NCBI GenBank assembly: GCA_016718525.1
Contig: JADKDD010000002.1
Coordinates: 1,116,001-1,180,000, forward strand
Direction: 5' to 3'
Source of the DNA: Rhodocyclaceae bacterium
Lineage (GTDB): Bacteria > Pseudomonadota > Gammaproteobacteria > Burkholderiales > Rhodocyclaceae
Length of the DNA: 64,000 nt
Within the stretch, counting starts at the first letter, position 1; each line of letters starts with the position of its first letter. The position numbers and the translations under genes were made by a program. Below the pieces are notes generated by a model. The model did not search any database and had not been told where the DNA came from. It saw nothing but the letters and a program-made list of their open reading frames with translations. This document shows positions 47,940 through 56,839 of the stretch, in pieces.

Positions 47940-48539
47940 TCATGTCAATCCGGCAAACGCGATGATTTCGTCAAGGTAGTCATCCCAGCGCGTAAAGCTG
48001 TGATCGCCGCCGGGCAACACGGTTTGCCGAGCACCGGCATAGCGCTTCATGGCGTCGCGGTAGTCGAGCGTTTCATCACCTTCTTCAACCAGCAGCCAGA
48101 ATTGCGCGGGAGACTCAAGTCTCGGCAAATACAGCGCACGCATTTCGTCGAGGTGCTCGCGGGTCAGTTGAAATTCTTGGCCGCTGTACAGCCAGCGTTG
48201 CGGACCGAGATATTTTTCCAGACTGATCGCGGAAGCTACTGCGGGATTTACCAGCACTGCTTTTAAATGGTGTTGTACCGCCAGCCAGGTAGCGTAGTAG
48301 CCACCGAGGGAGGAACCGACAATGGTGACCGGAGTGCTTTGCGAGTCACTCGCGGCAATTGACGAGTGAAGCAGTGTTTCGGCAAGCCGAATTGCCGCTG
48401 CCGGCGAGGCTGGCAATTGTGGGCAGACGAAACGATCGCCCAAGCCGCGCTCCGTCATGCGGGCTCTCAAGGCCTGTGCCTTATGCGATTGCGGGCCGCT
48501 GGTGAAGCCGTGCAGATACAGTATCCAAGGCGCTGTCAC
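47940..48539 (-). CDS. YqiA-like alpha/beta-hydrolase (esterase)
   Basis: 199-residue serine hydrolase: ILYLHGFTSGPQSHKAQAL oxyanion region, nucleophile in VGSSLGGYYATWLA, Asp in EEGDETLDYRDA and His in GGDHSFTRWDDYL. Resembles E. coli YqiA. The start is GTG at 48539, one base after the uppP stop codon, so the two genes are co-transcribed. Confidence 0.85.
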   Translation of the reverse strand: MTAPWILYLHGFTSGPQSHKAQALRARMTERGLGDRFVCPQLPASPAAAIRLAETLLHSSIAASDSQSTPVTIVGSSLGGYYATWLAVQHHLKAVLVNPAVASAISLEKYLGPQRWLYSGQEFQLTREHLDEMRALYLPRLESPAQFWLLVEEGDETLDYRDAMKRYAGARQTVLPGGDHSFTRWDDYLDEIIAFAGLT

Positions 48540-48540
48540 A

Positions 48541-49371
48541 CTAGGCAGCCCACGTCACCAGATTCAATTGCCAGGTCGCCAGTACGACCACGCCAAAGGC
48601 AATCCGATACCAGGCAAAGATGGTGAAATCGTGAGTCGAAATGTAGCGTAGCAGCCAACGCACGCAAATGAAGGCGGAAACAAAGGCAGAGACGAAGCCA
48701 ACCACCCACAGGCCGAAATCGTTGAAGGCCAACAGTTCACGCTCCTTGTACAACTGATAAATGCTGGCAATGATCAAGGTCGGGATCGCAAGGAAGAATG
48801 AGAACTCGGTGGCGGCCTTGCGCGAGAGGCCAAACAACATACCGCCGATGATGGTCGCCCCAGAGCGCGAGGTGCCGGGAATCAATGCCAAAGCCTGCGC
48901 CAGACCAAGCTTGAGCGCATCCAGCGGTTGCAAGTCGTCGACATCGACAATGCGCGGCTTTCCTGCTGTGACGGTGCGACGCTCAGCCCACAGAATGATG
49001 AAACCGCCAAGAATAAAGGTGGAGGCAACGACCACTGGATTAAACAAACTGGCCTTGATGAATTTCCCGAACAACAATCCCAGTGCTGCAAGCGGAGTGA
49101 ACGCGATGGCGACGTTGAGGGCAAATTTTTGCGCACTTTTCTCGCTGGTTAAGCCGCGCACGACTGCACCAATCCGCGCACGATACTCCCAGCAAACGGC
49201 AAGAATCGCGCCGGACTGTATGACGATCTCGAACAGCTTCCCGCGCGCATCATTGAAATCAAGCAGCGACCCGGCCAGGATCAAATGACCTGTTGATGAC
49301 ACTGGAAGGAATTCGGTCAGGCCCTCGACGATGCCCAATATAAGGGCTTGCAGCAGCGGGTAGTAATCCAT
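48541..49371 (-). CDS. uppP: Undecaprenyl-diphosphatase UppP (BacA)
   Basis: 276-residue membrane phosphatase recycling the lipid carrier for wall and surface polymers. Signatures EGLTEFLPVSSTGHLILAG near the start and LIPGTSRSGATIIGGML in the middle supply the catalytic Glu, His, Ser and Arg. Eight or so helices; ATG start. Confidence 0.96.
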   Translation of the reverse strand: MDYYPLLQALILGIVEGLTEFLPVSSTGHLILAGSLLDFNDARGKLFEIVIQSGAILAVCWEYRARIGAVVRGLTSEKSAQKFALNVAIAFTPLAALGLLFGKFIKASLFNPVVVASTFILGGFIILWAERRTVTAGKPRIVDVDDLQPLDALKLGLAQALALIPGTSRSGATIIGGMLFGLSRKAATEFSFFLAIPTLIIASIYQLYKERELLAFNDFGLWVVGFVSAFVSAFICVRWLLRYISTHDFTIFAWYRIAFGVVVLATWQLNLVTWAA

Positions 49372-49451
49372 GGAACGCGTCGGAAGTGCCGATAAACAAA
49401 GGGATTCGGCAGTCTAGCACGCTGAAAAAATATGCTGTCGGAGGTAGCGCA

Positions 49452-49706
49452 TCAGGCGCTGGTGAAAGTTTCAGGTGCCGTGTCCATTTCAAGTGTGCTC
49501 AGCCAAAAGATCGCGGCAGTTCGATCATCGCGACACATTTCAGCCGATGGTTGCAGCCCCGAGCAGCAGGCGGGACGCTCGGGTTGGCCGAAAATCGCAC
49601 AACGAAAATCCTCGGCGAGATGTGCGCAGCGCACACCGGCTGGTTTGTTCAAAGACGAGATGGAAGGCGCAATGCAACATGCGCCACAACCGGGACGACA
49701 GTTCAT
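49452..49706 (-). CDS. YkgJ-type cysteine-cluster protein
   Basis: 84 residues, starting MNCRPGCGACCIAPSISS and continuing RCAHLAEDFRCAIFGQPERPACCSGLQPSAEMC. The spaced cysteines match the YkgJ/UPF0153 metal-binding cluster. Shorter than two-domain relatives. A medium-form repeat lies between its start and the thiC stop. Confidence 0.82.
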   Translation of the reverse strand: MNCRPGCGACCIAPSISSLNKPAGVRCAHLAEDFRCAIFGQPERPACCSGLQPSAEMCRDDRTAAIFWLSTLEMDTAPETFTSA

Positions 49707-49716
49707 TTATTTAATT

Positions 49717-49777
49717 GACGGCGTTGGCGCTCCGCGAAGCGTACATTCCGCCATGCAGAGCACACCAGCACCAACTG
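49717..49777 (-). repeat. Dispersed repeat, medium (61-bp) form, between thiC and the YkgJ gene
   Basis: On the minus strand: CAGTTGGTGCTGGTG, GCTCTGCATGGCGGAATG, TACGCTTCGCGGAGCGCC, right end AACGCCGTC. The interior GGCG..CGCTTCGCG..CGCC can fold as a hairpin. It fills most of the intergenic gap and shares GCTCTGCATG and GGAATG with the copy at 53446. Confidence 0.82.
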
Positions 49778-49784
49778 ACAAACA

Positions 49785-51701
49785 TCAGCTCGCCTTGTAT
49801 ATCTCGCCGCCGCGTTTAATGAATTCTATGGACTTGACTTCCATGCCTTTGCCCAGCGCTTCAGTCTCCGATACACCCAGTGTTGCCGCATAATCGCGCA
49901 CATCCTGGGTGATTTTCATTGAGCAAAAGTGCGGGCCGCACATCGAGCAAAAATGTGCCAGCTTGGCACCTTCCTGCGGCAAGGTTTCATCATGAAAATC
50001 GCGAGCCTTGTCAGGGTCGAGGCCGATATTGAACTGGTCATCCCAACGGAACTCAAATCGCGCTTTCGACAAGGCGTTGTCGCGGATCTGAGCACCCGGA
50101 TGACCCTTCGCCAGGTCGGCGGCGTGGGCGGCCAGCTTGTAGGTGATGATGCCTTCCTTGACATCGTTCTTGTCGGGTAAACCCAAATGTTCCTTCGGTG
50201 TCACGTAACAAAGCATGGCGGTGCCGTACCAGCCGATCATCGCCGCACCGATGCCGCTGGTGATGTGATCGTAACCCGGCGCAATGTCGGTAGTCAGTGG
50301 ACCAAGCGTGTAGAACGGCGCCTCGTGACACTGCTCCAATTGCAAATCCATATTCTCCTTGATCATGTGCATCGGCACGTGACCGGGGCCTTCGATCATC
50401 ACCTGCACATCGTGCTTCCACGCGATCTGAGTAAGTTCACCCAAGGTTTTGAGTTCGGCCAATTGAGCTTCGTCATTGGCATCAAAAATTGAGCCCGGAC
50501 GCAGTCCATCACCCAGACTGAACGCCACGTCATAGGCTTTCATGATTTCGCAAATCTCTTCAAAGTGCGTGTAAAGGAAACTCTCTTTGTGATGCGACAA
50601 ACACCATTTGGCCATGATCGAGCCGCCACGACTGACAATGCCAGTCATCCGATTTGCGGTCATCGGCACATAGCGCAGTAGCACGCCGGCGTGAATGGTG
50701 AAATAGTCGACACCCTGCTCGGCCTGCTCAATCAAGGTGTCACGGAAAATCTCCCACGTCAAATCCTCTGCTTTGCCGTCGACCTTTTCCAGTGCCTGAT
50801 AAATAGGCACCGTGCCGATTGGCACCGGGCTGTTGCGGATGATCCATTCGCGCGTTTCGTGGATGTTTTTTCCGGTCGACAAATCCATCACCGTGTCACC
50901 GCCCCAGCGAATCGCCCAGGTCATCTTGTCGACTTCTTCGTTGATCGACGAACCCAATGCCGAGTTACCGATGTTGGCATTGATCTTGACCAGAAAATTA
51001 CGGCCGATGATCATCGGCTCGGATTCCGGATGATTGATATTGTTCGGGATGATGGCGCGGCCACGGGCGATTTCATCGCGGACGAATTCAGCAGTAATGG
51101 TCTCTGGAATTGAGGCACCGAAATTCTGACCCGGATGCTGACGCGCGAGCAGATCAACCATCTTCTGACCGATCGGGCCGCTCGTGCGCAGGGATTCCAC
51201 GTACTCGGCGCGGCGCAAATTTTCGCGAATCGCCACAAATTCCATTTCCGGTGTAATCACGCCGCGCCGGGCGTAATGCATTTGGCTTACATTGGCGCCG
51301 GCCTTGGCTCGGCGTGGCTTGCGATGCAAACCGGGAAAACGCAGCTCGTCGAGTTTGGCGTCTGCCGCGCGGGTGCGACCGAATTCACTGGAGAGGTCGG
51401 AAAGGACATGGGTGTCGTTGCGCTCCTCAATCCAGCCTTGACGCAAAGCGGCGAGTCCAGTGCGAATATCTATTTTTGCGCCCGGATCGGTATAGGGACC
51501 GGAGCAGTCATAAACATAAATCGGCGGATTACGTTCCCCGCCCATGGCCGTTGGCGTGTCGCTCTGGCTGATCTCGCGCATCGGCACACGTATGTCGGCG
51601 CGGGAACCTTGGGCATAGACCTTGCGCGAATTGGGTAGCGGCGTAATCGCGGCGTTGTCTACGTGAGCATCCGCAGCGATGAATTTTTCAGAGGCATTCA
51701 T
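49785..51701 (-). CDS. thiC: Phosphomethylpyrimidine synthase ThiC
   Basis: Radical-SAM enzyme converting aminoimidazole ribotide to HMP-P for thiamin, 638 residues. The C-terminal iron-sulfur motif FCSMCGPHFCSMKI, the HEAPFYTLGPLTTDIAPGYDHIT segment and the metal-binding GPGHVPMHMI are intact. ATG at 51701 follows GGAGG; upstream extension to 51779 is unlikely. The 200-bp leader lacks a recognisable TPP riboswitch. Confidence 0.96.
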   Translation of the reverse strand: MNASEKFIAADAHVDNAAITPLPNSRKVYAQGSRADIRVPMREISQSDTPTAMGGERNPPIYVYDCSGPYTDPGAKIDIRTGLAALRQGWIEERNDTHVLSDLSSEFGRTRAADAKLDELRFPGLHRKPRRAKAGANVSQMHYARRGVITPEMEFVAIRENLRRAEYVESLRTSGPIGQKMVDLLARQHPGQNFGASIPETITAEFVRDEIARGRAIIPNNINHPESEPMIIGRNFLVKINANIGNSALGSSINEEVDKMTWAIRWGGDTVMDLSTGKNIHETREWIIRNSPVPIGTVPIYQALEKVDGKAEDLTWEIFRDTLIEQAEQGVDYFTIHAGVLLRYVPMTANRMTGIVSRGGSIMAKWCLSHHKESFLYTHFEEICEIMKAYDVAFSLGDGLRPGSIFDANDEAQLAELKTLGELTQIAWKHDVQVMIEGPGHVPMHMIKENMDLQLEQCHEAPFYTLGPLTTDIAPGYDHITSGIGAAMIGWYGTAMLCYVTPKEHLGLPDKNDVKEGIITYKLAAHAADLAKGHPGAQIRDNALSKARFEFRWDDQFNIGLDPDKARDFHDETLPQEGAKLAHFCSMCGPHFCSMKITQDVRDYAATLGVSETEALGKGMEVKSIEFIKRGGEIYKAS

Positions 51702-51898
51702 GGAGGTATCCTTGGGCGATAAGTCCGCAACGGATCCGCAAAAACGTGCAAATCCGCGCAGGGACTGATTATCCCCCAAAGTTCATCGAGAGCTAGCTAC
51801 CAGAGTACATTACCTTGCGCTGGCTGCCCAGGCGGGGCCAGCTCTTCAAATGCCGGCCGATTGCTTGTTGCTCTCGGTCTACCTAGGTGAAAAAACGG

Positions 51899-52183
51899 CT
51901 ATTTCTTTACGGCTGCCCACTGACCCGCCTTGCCGTCGGAATTCGTTGCACAAATCACCTCAATGCCTGAGACCGTAGTTTTGTCTCCGACATTAAAGAA
52001 CTTACCCGCGTCACCTGAATAGCACTGGGGCGCTTTCTTCTCTACCGGCGCAGCAGCCACAGGTGCCGGAGCTGCCGGAGCTGCAACCGGGGCGGGTGCT
52101 GGAGCGGATTTCTCCGGCACGGCTTGCTGACCGGCACAGGCTGACAATAGGATGGCCGAACTTAGAATGAAAAGTGATCGCAT
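51899..52183 (-). CDS. Small Ala/Pro-rich lipoprotein
   Basis: 94 residues: lipobox LLSAC at residues 11-15 (MRSLFILSSAILLSACAG), an Ala/Pro-rich linker, then a short C-terminal domain (CYSGDAGKFFNVGDKTTVSGIEVICATNSDG) with a cysteine pair. I do not recognise the family. The linker resembles the repeat-derived Pro-Ala segments but shows no repeat match. Confidence 0.65.
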   Translation of the reverse strand: MRSLFILSSAILLSACAGQQAVPEKSAPAPAPVAAPAAPAPVAAAPVEKKAPQCYSGDAGKFFNVGDKTTVSGIEVICATNSDGKAGQWAAVKK

Positions 52184-52282
52184 GAATTTCTCCAGAAGCT
52201 GATTGTTATGTGAGTGGCGCCGCAATTATCGAGACGTCGTGTTACAGATCTGTTTCAGTGCGATGTCAGAATGATTACCCGG

Positions 52283-53536
52283 TCAAAGAAAGGCCCCTAT
52301 CAAACGATTGAGGTATCGACGCCCCTTGTCGGTCGCGCGAATCAATTCATCACTTTCGGCCAGCAGTCCTTCACGGCGTGTCGCCAGCACCAACTGGTGA
52401 ATTTCGCTCAAGGGAATTCCAGTGCGTTCGCGGAACAGTCGGGCATTCACACCATCGTTGAGGCGCAGGGCATTCATCATGAATTCGCCGGGCAGATCGG
52501 CGCGACTGATTTCCTGCTTCGTACTTTTGGCGTTACCCGCCGCGACCTGTTCAACATAGGCGCGCGGATGGCGATGGCGAGCTTCGCGCCACAACGCCTC
52601 ATGATTTGATAACTTGGAGTGCGCTCCAGCCCCAATGCCGAGGTAGTCACCGAAGGTCCAATAATTCAAATTGTGCCGGCAGCGCTGGCCGGGCTTGGCG
52701 AAGGCGGAGGTTTCGTAGTGTTCAAAGCCGGCCGCCGCCATTTGAGATTCGACCATGTCCTGCATGTCCGCCGCCAAATCATCGTCTGGCAATGCCGGTG
52801 GCGCATGATGAAACGGCGTGTTTGGTTCGAGCGTCAGGTGATAAGCCGAGAGGTGCGTTACTCCACTGGCAATGCCGGTATCGATGTCGTGTTTGGCCTG
52901 TGCCAAGCTTTGCTGCGGTAGCGCATACATCAGGTCGAGATTGACCCGATCAAAAAGCCGTAGTCCCATTTCAATTGCAACATGCGCTTCGCGGCTGTCG
53001 TGAATTCTGCCGAGACTCTTGAGCTTTTCATCATTAAAACTTTGTACGCCAATTGATAAGCGATTGACGCCAGCGGCGCGAAACGCGGCAAATTTTTCGG
53101 CCTCAGCTGTGCCCGGATTGGCTTCCAGAGTAATTTCGGCGTCGGGCTGCAATGGCAATCGCATGCGTATCGCAGCAAGCAGCGCTTCGCAGGTTTCGCC
53201 GGACATCAAACTCGGAGTACCGCCACCGATAAAGATGCTGATAATCGGCCGCCCCCAGATCGCCGGAAGCGCCATTTCCAGATCGCTGATCAGCGCAGCC
53301 AGATACGCGCCCTGATCAATCTCACCCTTGGCTTCGTGCGAATTGAAATCGCAGTACGGACATTTCTTCACGCACCACGGCCAGTGCACGTATAGCGCCA
53401 GTGGCGGCGGAGCGATGAGCCCGGAGCTACGTTCGGTCAATAGGTCAGTTGGTGCTGCCGGGCTCTGCATGCCTTGGAATGCAATGCCGTTGTTTGCGGA
53501 GTCGACCGCAATTATGGGAATCGTGCGGCGATTCAT
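52283..53536 (-). CDS. hemW: Radical-SAM protein HemW, with repeat-derived N-terminal extension
   Basis: About 417 residues. Radical-SAM motif CVKKCPYCDF near residue 55, then GGGTPSLMSGETCEALLAA, IGVQSFNDEKLKSLGRIHD and the C-terminal winged helix. HemW relatives deliver heme rather than oxidise coproporphyrinogen. Residues 10-31 (AVDSANNGIAFQGMQSPAAPTD) come from a repeat at 53446 and the C-terminal HQLVLATRR from another at 52372. ATG at 53536 is preferred; TTG at 53542 would overlap the rdgB stop. Confidence 0.9.
   Translation of the reverse strand: MNRRTIPIIAVDSANNGIAFQGMQSPAAPTDLLTERSSGLIAPPPLALYVHWPWCVKKCPYCDFNSHEAKGEIDQGAYLAALISDLEMALPAIWGRPIISIFIGGGTPSLMSGETCEALLAAIRMRLPLQPDAEITLEANPGTAEAEKFAAFRAAGVNRLSIGVQSFNDEKLKSLGRIHDSREAHVAIEMGLRLFDRVNLDLMYALPQQSLAQAKHDIDTGIASGVTHLSAYHLTLEPNTPFHHAPPALPDDDLAADMQDMVESQMAAAGFEHYETSAFAKPGQRCRHNLNYWTFGDYLGIGAGAHSKLSNHEALWREARHRHPRAYVEQVAAGNAKSTKQEISRADLPGEFMMNALRLNDGVNARLFRERTGIPLSEIHQLVLATRREGLLAESDELIRATDKGRRYLNRLIGAFL
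52372..52395 (-). repeat. Dispersed repeat, short form, in the 3' part of hemW
   Basis: On the minus strand CAGTTGGTGCTGGCG then ACACGCCGTG. Same sense as the gene but read in a different frame from metH or tolB, giving QLVLATRR. Domain length around it looks normal, so the repeat replaced rather than added sequence. Confidence 0.85.
53446..53506 (+). repeat. Dispersed repeat, medium form, at the 5' end of hemW
   Basis: CAGTTGGTGCTGCCG, GCTCTGCATGCC, TTGGAATGCAATGCC, then GCGGAGTCGACCGCAAT, antisense to hemW. It aligns with the 49717 copy through GCTCTGCATG, GGAATG and GCGGAG, with a diverged right end. Confidence 0.72.
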
Positions 53537-53538
53537 CG

Positions 53539-54144
53539 TCAAATCGCTGTGTCTTGCCGCAGCATGGCAATCAGTTGCGCCAATGCCTTGCCACGATGCG
53601 ATATCCGGTTTTTCGCTGCGGGCGCCAGTTCCGCTGCCGTCATTTTCAATTCCGGCAAATAGAAATGAGGATCGTAACCGAAGCCGCTATCACCGCGCGG
53701 CGTATCCACGATTTCGCCATGCCATTCACCTTGGGCAATGATCGGTTGGGGGTCGTCAGCGCACCGCAGTAAAACCAGCACCGCGACGTAATGCGCCCGG
53801 CGGTCGGTCACACCGGCAAGCTGGGCGATCATTTTGGCATTGTTGCGTAGATCAGACTTCGGTTCATTGCCTTCACAGGCGAACCGGGCTGAATAAACGC
53901 CGGGCGCACCGCCGAGGGCGCTGATGCAGATACCTGAGTCGTCGGCTAAAGCCGGCAAGTTGGTCAGCTGCGAGGCGTGCCGTGCCTTTGCCAGCGCATT
54001 CTCGACGAAGGTGCAATGCGGCTCATCGGCTTCCGGCACATTGAATACGGATTGTGGCAGCACGTCAAAATCAAACTGCGCCAGCAAGGCTGCAAATTCA
54101 CGCAGTTTTCCGGGATTGCCCGAGGCTAAGACGAGTTGCTTCAC
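53539..54144 (-). CDS. rdgB: XTP/dITP pyrophosphatase (RdgB/HAM1)
   Basis: 201 residues that clear non-canonical purine nucleotides. Signatures are LVLASGNPGKLREFAALL at the N-terminus, ALADDSGICISALGGAPGVYSARFA and GDSGFGYDPHFYL. Its start overlaps the rph stop by four bases, and its stop is 3 bases before the preferred hemW start. Confidence 0.95.
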   Translation of the reverse strand: MKQLVLASGNPGKLREFAALLAQFDFDVLPQSVFNVPEADEPHCTFVENALAKARHASQLTNLPALADDSGICISALGGAPGVYSARFACEGNEPKSDLRNNAKMIAQLAGVTDRRAHYVAVLVLLRCADDPQPIIAQGEWHGEIVDTPRGDSGFGYDPHFYLPELKMTAAELAPAAKNRISHRGKALAQLIAMLRQDTAI

Positions 54145-54863
54145 TTCCCGGCGAGAGCGGCTGTCTGTTTGCCGACAATCTCGGTGATGCCTTTGGTTGC
54201 CAGCGCCAACAGCGCCTCGAGTTCGGTGCGCGAAAACGGCGCGCCTTCCGCCGTGCCTTGGACTTCGACCATGCCACCGCTTTGCACCATCACCACATTC
54301 ATGTCGGTGTCGCAGCCGGAATCTTCGACGTAATCGAGATCAAGCACCGGCACGCCGTCGACGATCCCGACGGACACTGCTGCAACCAATTCACGCAGCG
54401 GATTGCAGGACAATTTTCCGCTGGCGACCAGACCGGAGAGTGCGTCATGCAGCGCCACGCATGCGCCGGTGATTGCCGCGCAGCGGGTGCCGCCGTCGGC
54501 TTGCAAGACATCGCAATCAAGGGTGATTTGCCGTTCGCCGAGCGCATTCAAATCAGTCACGGCGCGCAAACTGCGCCCGATCAAACGCTGAATTTCCTGG
54601 GTGCGGCCGGACTGTTTGCCTTTCGCCGCTTCGCGCGCGGTACGCGTATTGGTTGAGCGCGGCAACATGCCGTATTCCGCAGTGACCCAACCTTTGCCTT
54701 TGCCGCGCAGGAAGGGCGGTACGTTCTCTTCGACACTGGCAGTGCAAAGCACTTTGGTATTTCCAAACTCGACCAGCACACTGCCTTCGGCGTGACAGGT
54801 GAAATTCCGTGTAATAGTGAGCGAACGAAGCTGGTCTGGGTGACGATTTGAAGGACGGGTCAT
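54141..54863 (-). CDS. rph: RNase PH
   Basis: Phosphorolytic 3'-5' exoribonuclease trimming tRNA ends, 240 residues. RPSNRHPDQLRSLTITRNF, GKGKGWVTAEYGMLPRSTNTR and TLDCDVLQADGGTRCAAITGA are family blocks. The ATG at 54863 overlaps the phosphatase stop by four bases; the frame upstream is the PP2C gene in another frame. Confidence 0.96.
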   Translation of the reverse strand: MTRPSNRHPDQLRSLTITRNFTCHAEGSVLVEFGNTKVLCTASVEENVPPFLRGKGKGWVTAEYGMLPRSTNTRTAREAAKGKQSGRTQEIQRLIGRSLRAVTDLNALGERQITLDCDVLQADGGTRCAAITGACVALHDALSGLVASGKLSCNPLRELVAAVSVGIVDGVPVLDLDYVEDSGCDTDMNVVMVQSGGMVEVQGTAEGAPFSRTELEALLALATKGITEIVGKQTAALAGK

Positions 54864-55777
54864 TTGGCGGTTTCCGGGGGACGATTTTTCTTGAGATTGG
54901 TACGGATACTTTCGATTGCCGACATGATTTCGGCATCTGAGAGTGCGCGGGCTTTGCTGGTTTCGGACTGGAGGTTTTCGATGATGGTTTGTGACGGGTC
55001 GAACGGTCGCGTGGATACCTCCCCAAGACTTTTGATTTTCCTCGATTCCCAACGCAGCGTCAGCAGGCTGAGATTGTCGCCATTGGGCCCGTTCAATTGT
55101 TCGGCCTGATCCATCACTTGTGCCACTGCCTGTTCAAGCGGTCGCGATAACGCAACCGGCAAGATGTCAGTGAGATTCGCCCAAATACCATCCGAGCAAA
55201 GCGCCAAGGTGTCGCCCGGTTCAAGCACGTAGCTCGGCGAGATATCGACCCGGGGAATCATGTCGCCACCCAAACAAGTGGTCACCAGATTGCGCTGCGG
55301 ATGGACGTGTGCTTCTTCGGCGGTGATTTCACCGGCGTCGAGCAGCGCTTGAACCCGGCTATGGTCTTGCGTTCTTACCAGCAGACGGTTATCGCGAATC
55401 AAGAACAATCGCGAATCACCGACATGCGCCCAGGTAGCACTACCGTCTTGAATCACACAAGCAACGCACGTAGTGCGCGGCGCGTCAGATACCGGAATCG
55501 TTCGCATCAACGCGTGGTCGTTGATCGATTCGTGGATCATGTACATCATGCGTTGGAGAAATTTCCTCGGATCATCGAGGCGCGGTCGCGCTTCCACGGC
55601 AAAGGAATGGGCAAATTTCTGCACAGCCAATTGCGCAGCCACCTCACCTAAACGATGACCGCCCATCCCGTCGGCGACAATCAGATAGACCGCTTGATCA
55701 GACTGACCCCATCCCAAACGGTCCTGATTGTTGCTGCGGCGACCGATCCGGCTGTCATGAACTACTTTGAAGTGCAT
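54860..55777 (-). CDS. PP2C-type Ser/Thr protein phosphatase
   Basis: 305-residue metal-dependent phosphatase. Asp ligands in RRSNNQDRLGW, VADGMGGHRLGE, CSDGIWANLT and GDNLSLLTLRW. It follows the kinase gene by 18 bp in the usual kinase-phosphatase-rph-rdgB-hemW order, so it likely reverses that kinase. A C-terminal extension of about 50 residues is rich in charged residues. Confidence 0.93.
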   Translation of the reverse strand: MHFKVVHDSRIGRRSNNQDRLGWGQSDQAVYLIVADGMGGHRLGEVAAQLAVQKFAHSFAVEARPRLDDPRKFLQRMMYMIHESINDHALMRTIPVSDAPRTTCVACVIQDGSATWAHVGDSRLFLIRDNRLLVRTQDHSRVQALLDAGEITAEEAHVHPQRNLVTTCLGGDMIPRVDISPSYVLEPGDTLALCSDGIWANLTDILPVALSRPLEQAVAQVMDQAEQLNGPNGDNLSLLTLRWESRKIKSLGEVSTRPFDPSQTIIENLQSETSKARALSDAEIMSAIESIRTNLKKNRPPETAK

Positions 55778-55795
55778 TATTCTTTCGCCTATCTG

Positions 55796-56725
55796 TCAAC
55801 TGTTGATCAGGCTGCGCAGGCGCCCAAACAACGACACATGCACTCCTGGCGGGGCCTTGCGGTCAAGCAATGCGAGTTGAATTTCGCGTGCGTTGCGCGC
55901 ACGCTGCTCGTGATCCAGGACGAGACAAAAGTCAATCAAAGCCAGAAAATTGGCTGAATACTCGCCAATCCAGCGGCGCATCGCCGGCTCCAGCGTATCG
56001 TCTACTTTGCGTTGATCCGAAGGTTGCGGTGAACTGCCTTCGAGGCAGGCATACAAACAAGCGCCGATTGCATAAAGATCAGACCACGGGCCAAGCAATT
56101 CGCGTTGTCCGTATTGTTCGGGTGCAGCGTAGCCGGGCGTGTACATGCCTTTCAGATATTCACCTTCGCCGTGAAGCGCTTGTCGCGCGGCACCAAAATC
56201 CAGCAACACCGGGCTGTCGTCACTACGCAGCAGGATATTGGCAGGCTTGATATCCAGGTGCAACAATCCGTTGGAATGAACTTCATCCAGACCGTCGAGC
56301 AAACGGGCGAACAGATCGGTCAAGAATGCTTCTTTCAGCGGCCCGGCATGTCGCCGCACATGATCATGGAGGGTTCGGCCGCGCTCGTAACGCATGACCA
56401 AATAGACGGTACCATTGGCGCGGAAAAAATCTGTCACGCGCACCAAATACGGGTGATCGAGTCGCGCCACCGCCCGGCCTTCTTCGAAAAAACATTTCAG
56501 GCCATGATTAAAAGCCGCACTGTGTTCCGGCGAAATTGTGGGCATGATTGCATCAGGTCCGCGCAAGGCCAGGCTGTTTGGCAGGTACTCCTTAATGGCA
56601 ACCGGCGTACCCTCGGCATCGTGCGCCAAATAGACGATCGAGAACCCGCCGTGCGAGAGCTGACGCTCGATACGGTAAGTCTCCAACTGGAAATTGGCGG
56701 GTAGTGGAAAGTTTGTTTGCGACAT
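55796..56725 (-). CDS. Hanks-type Ser/Thr protein kinase
   Basis: 309-residue cytoplasmic kinase without a transmembrane or sensor domain. Glycine loop LSHGGFSIVYLA, Lys in VAIKEYLP, catalytic loop HLDIKPANILL (Leu replaces the common Arg of HRD), DFGAAR and an APE-type segment TPGYAAPEQYG. First gene of the operon, transcribed divergently from the acyl-CoA ligase. Substrates unknown. Confidence 0.93.
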   Translation of the reverse strand: MSQTNFPLPANFQLETYRIERQLSHGGFSIVYLAHDAEGTPVAIKEYLPNSLALRGPDAIMPTISPEHSAAFNHGLKCFFEEGRAVARLDHPYLVRVTDFFRANGTVYLVMRYERGRTLHDHVRRHAGPLKEAFLTDLFARLLDGLDEVHSNGLLHLDIKPANILLRSDDSPVLLDFGAARQALHGEGEYLKGMYTPGYAAPEQYGQRELLGPWSDLYAIGACLYACLEGSSPQPSDQRKVDDTLEPAMRRWIGEYSANFLALIDFCLVLDHEQRARNAREIQLALLDRKAPPGVHVSLFGRLRSLINS

Positions 56726-56839
56726 GGCTAGATGGTTATACTCGGCTACGATTTTCGCGACAAGCCGCTCAACTGTCCAGCGACAGAGTGTTAACGGTAT
56801 TGATTAGAAGAAAACATAGCAAAGTCAGAGGAGAATGAC

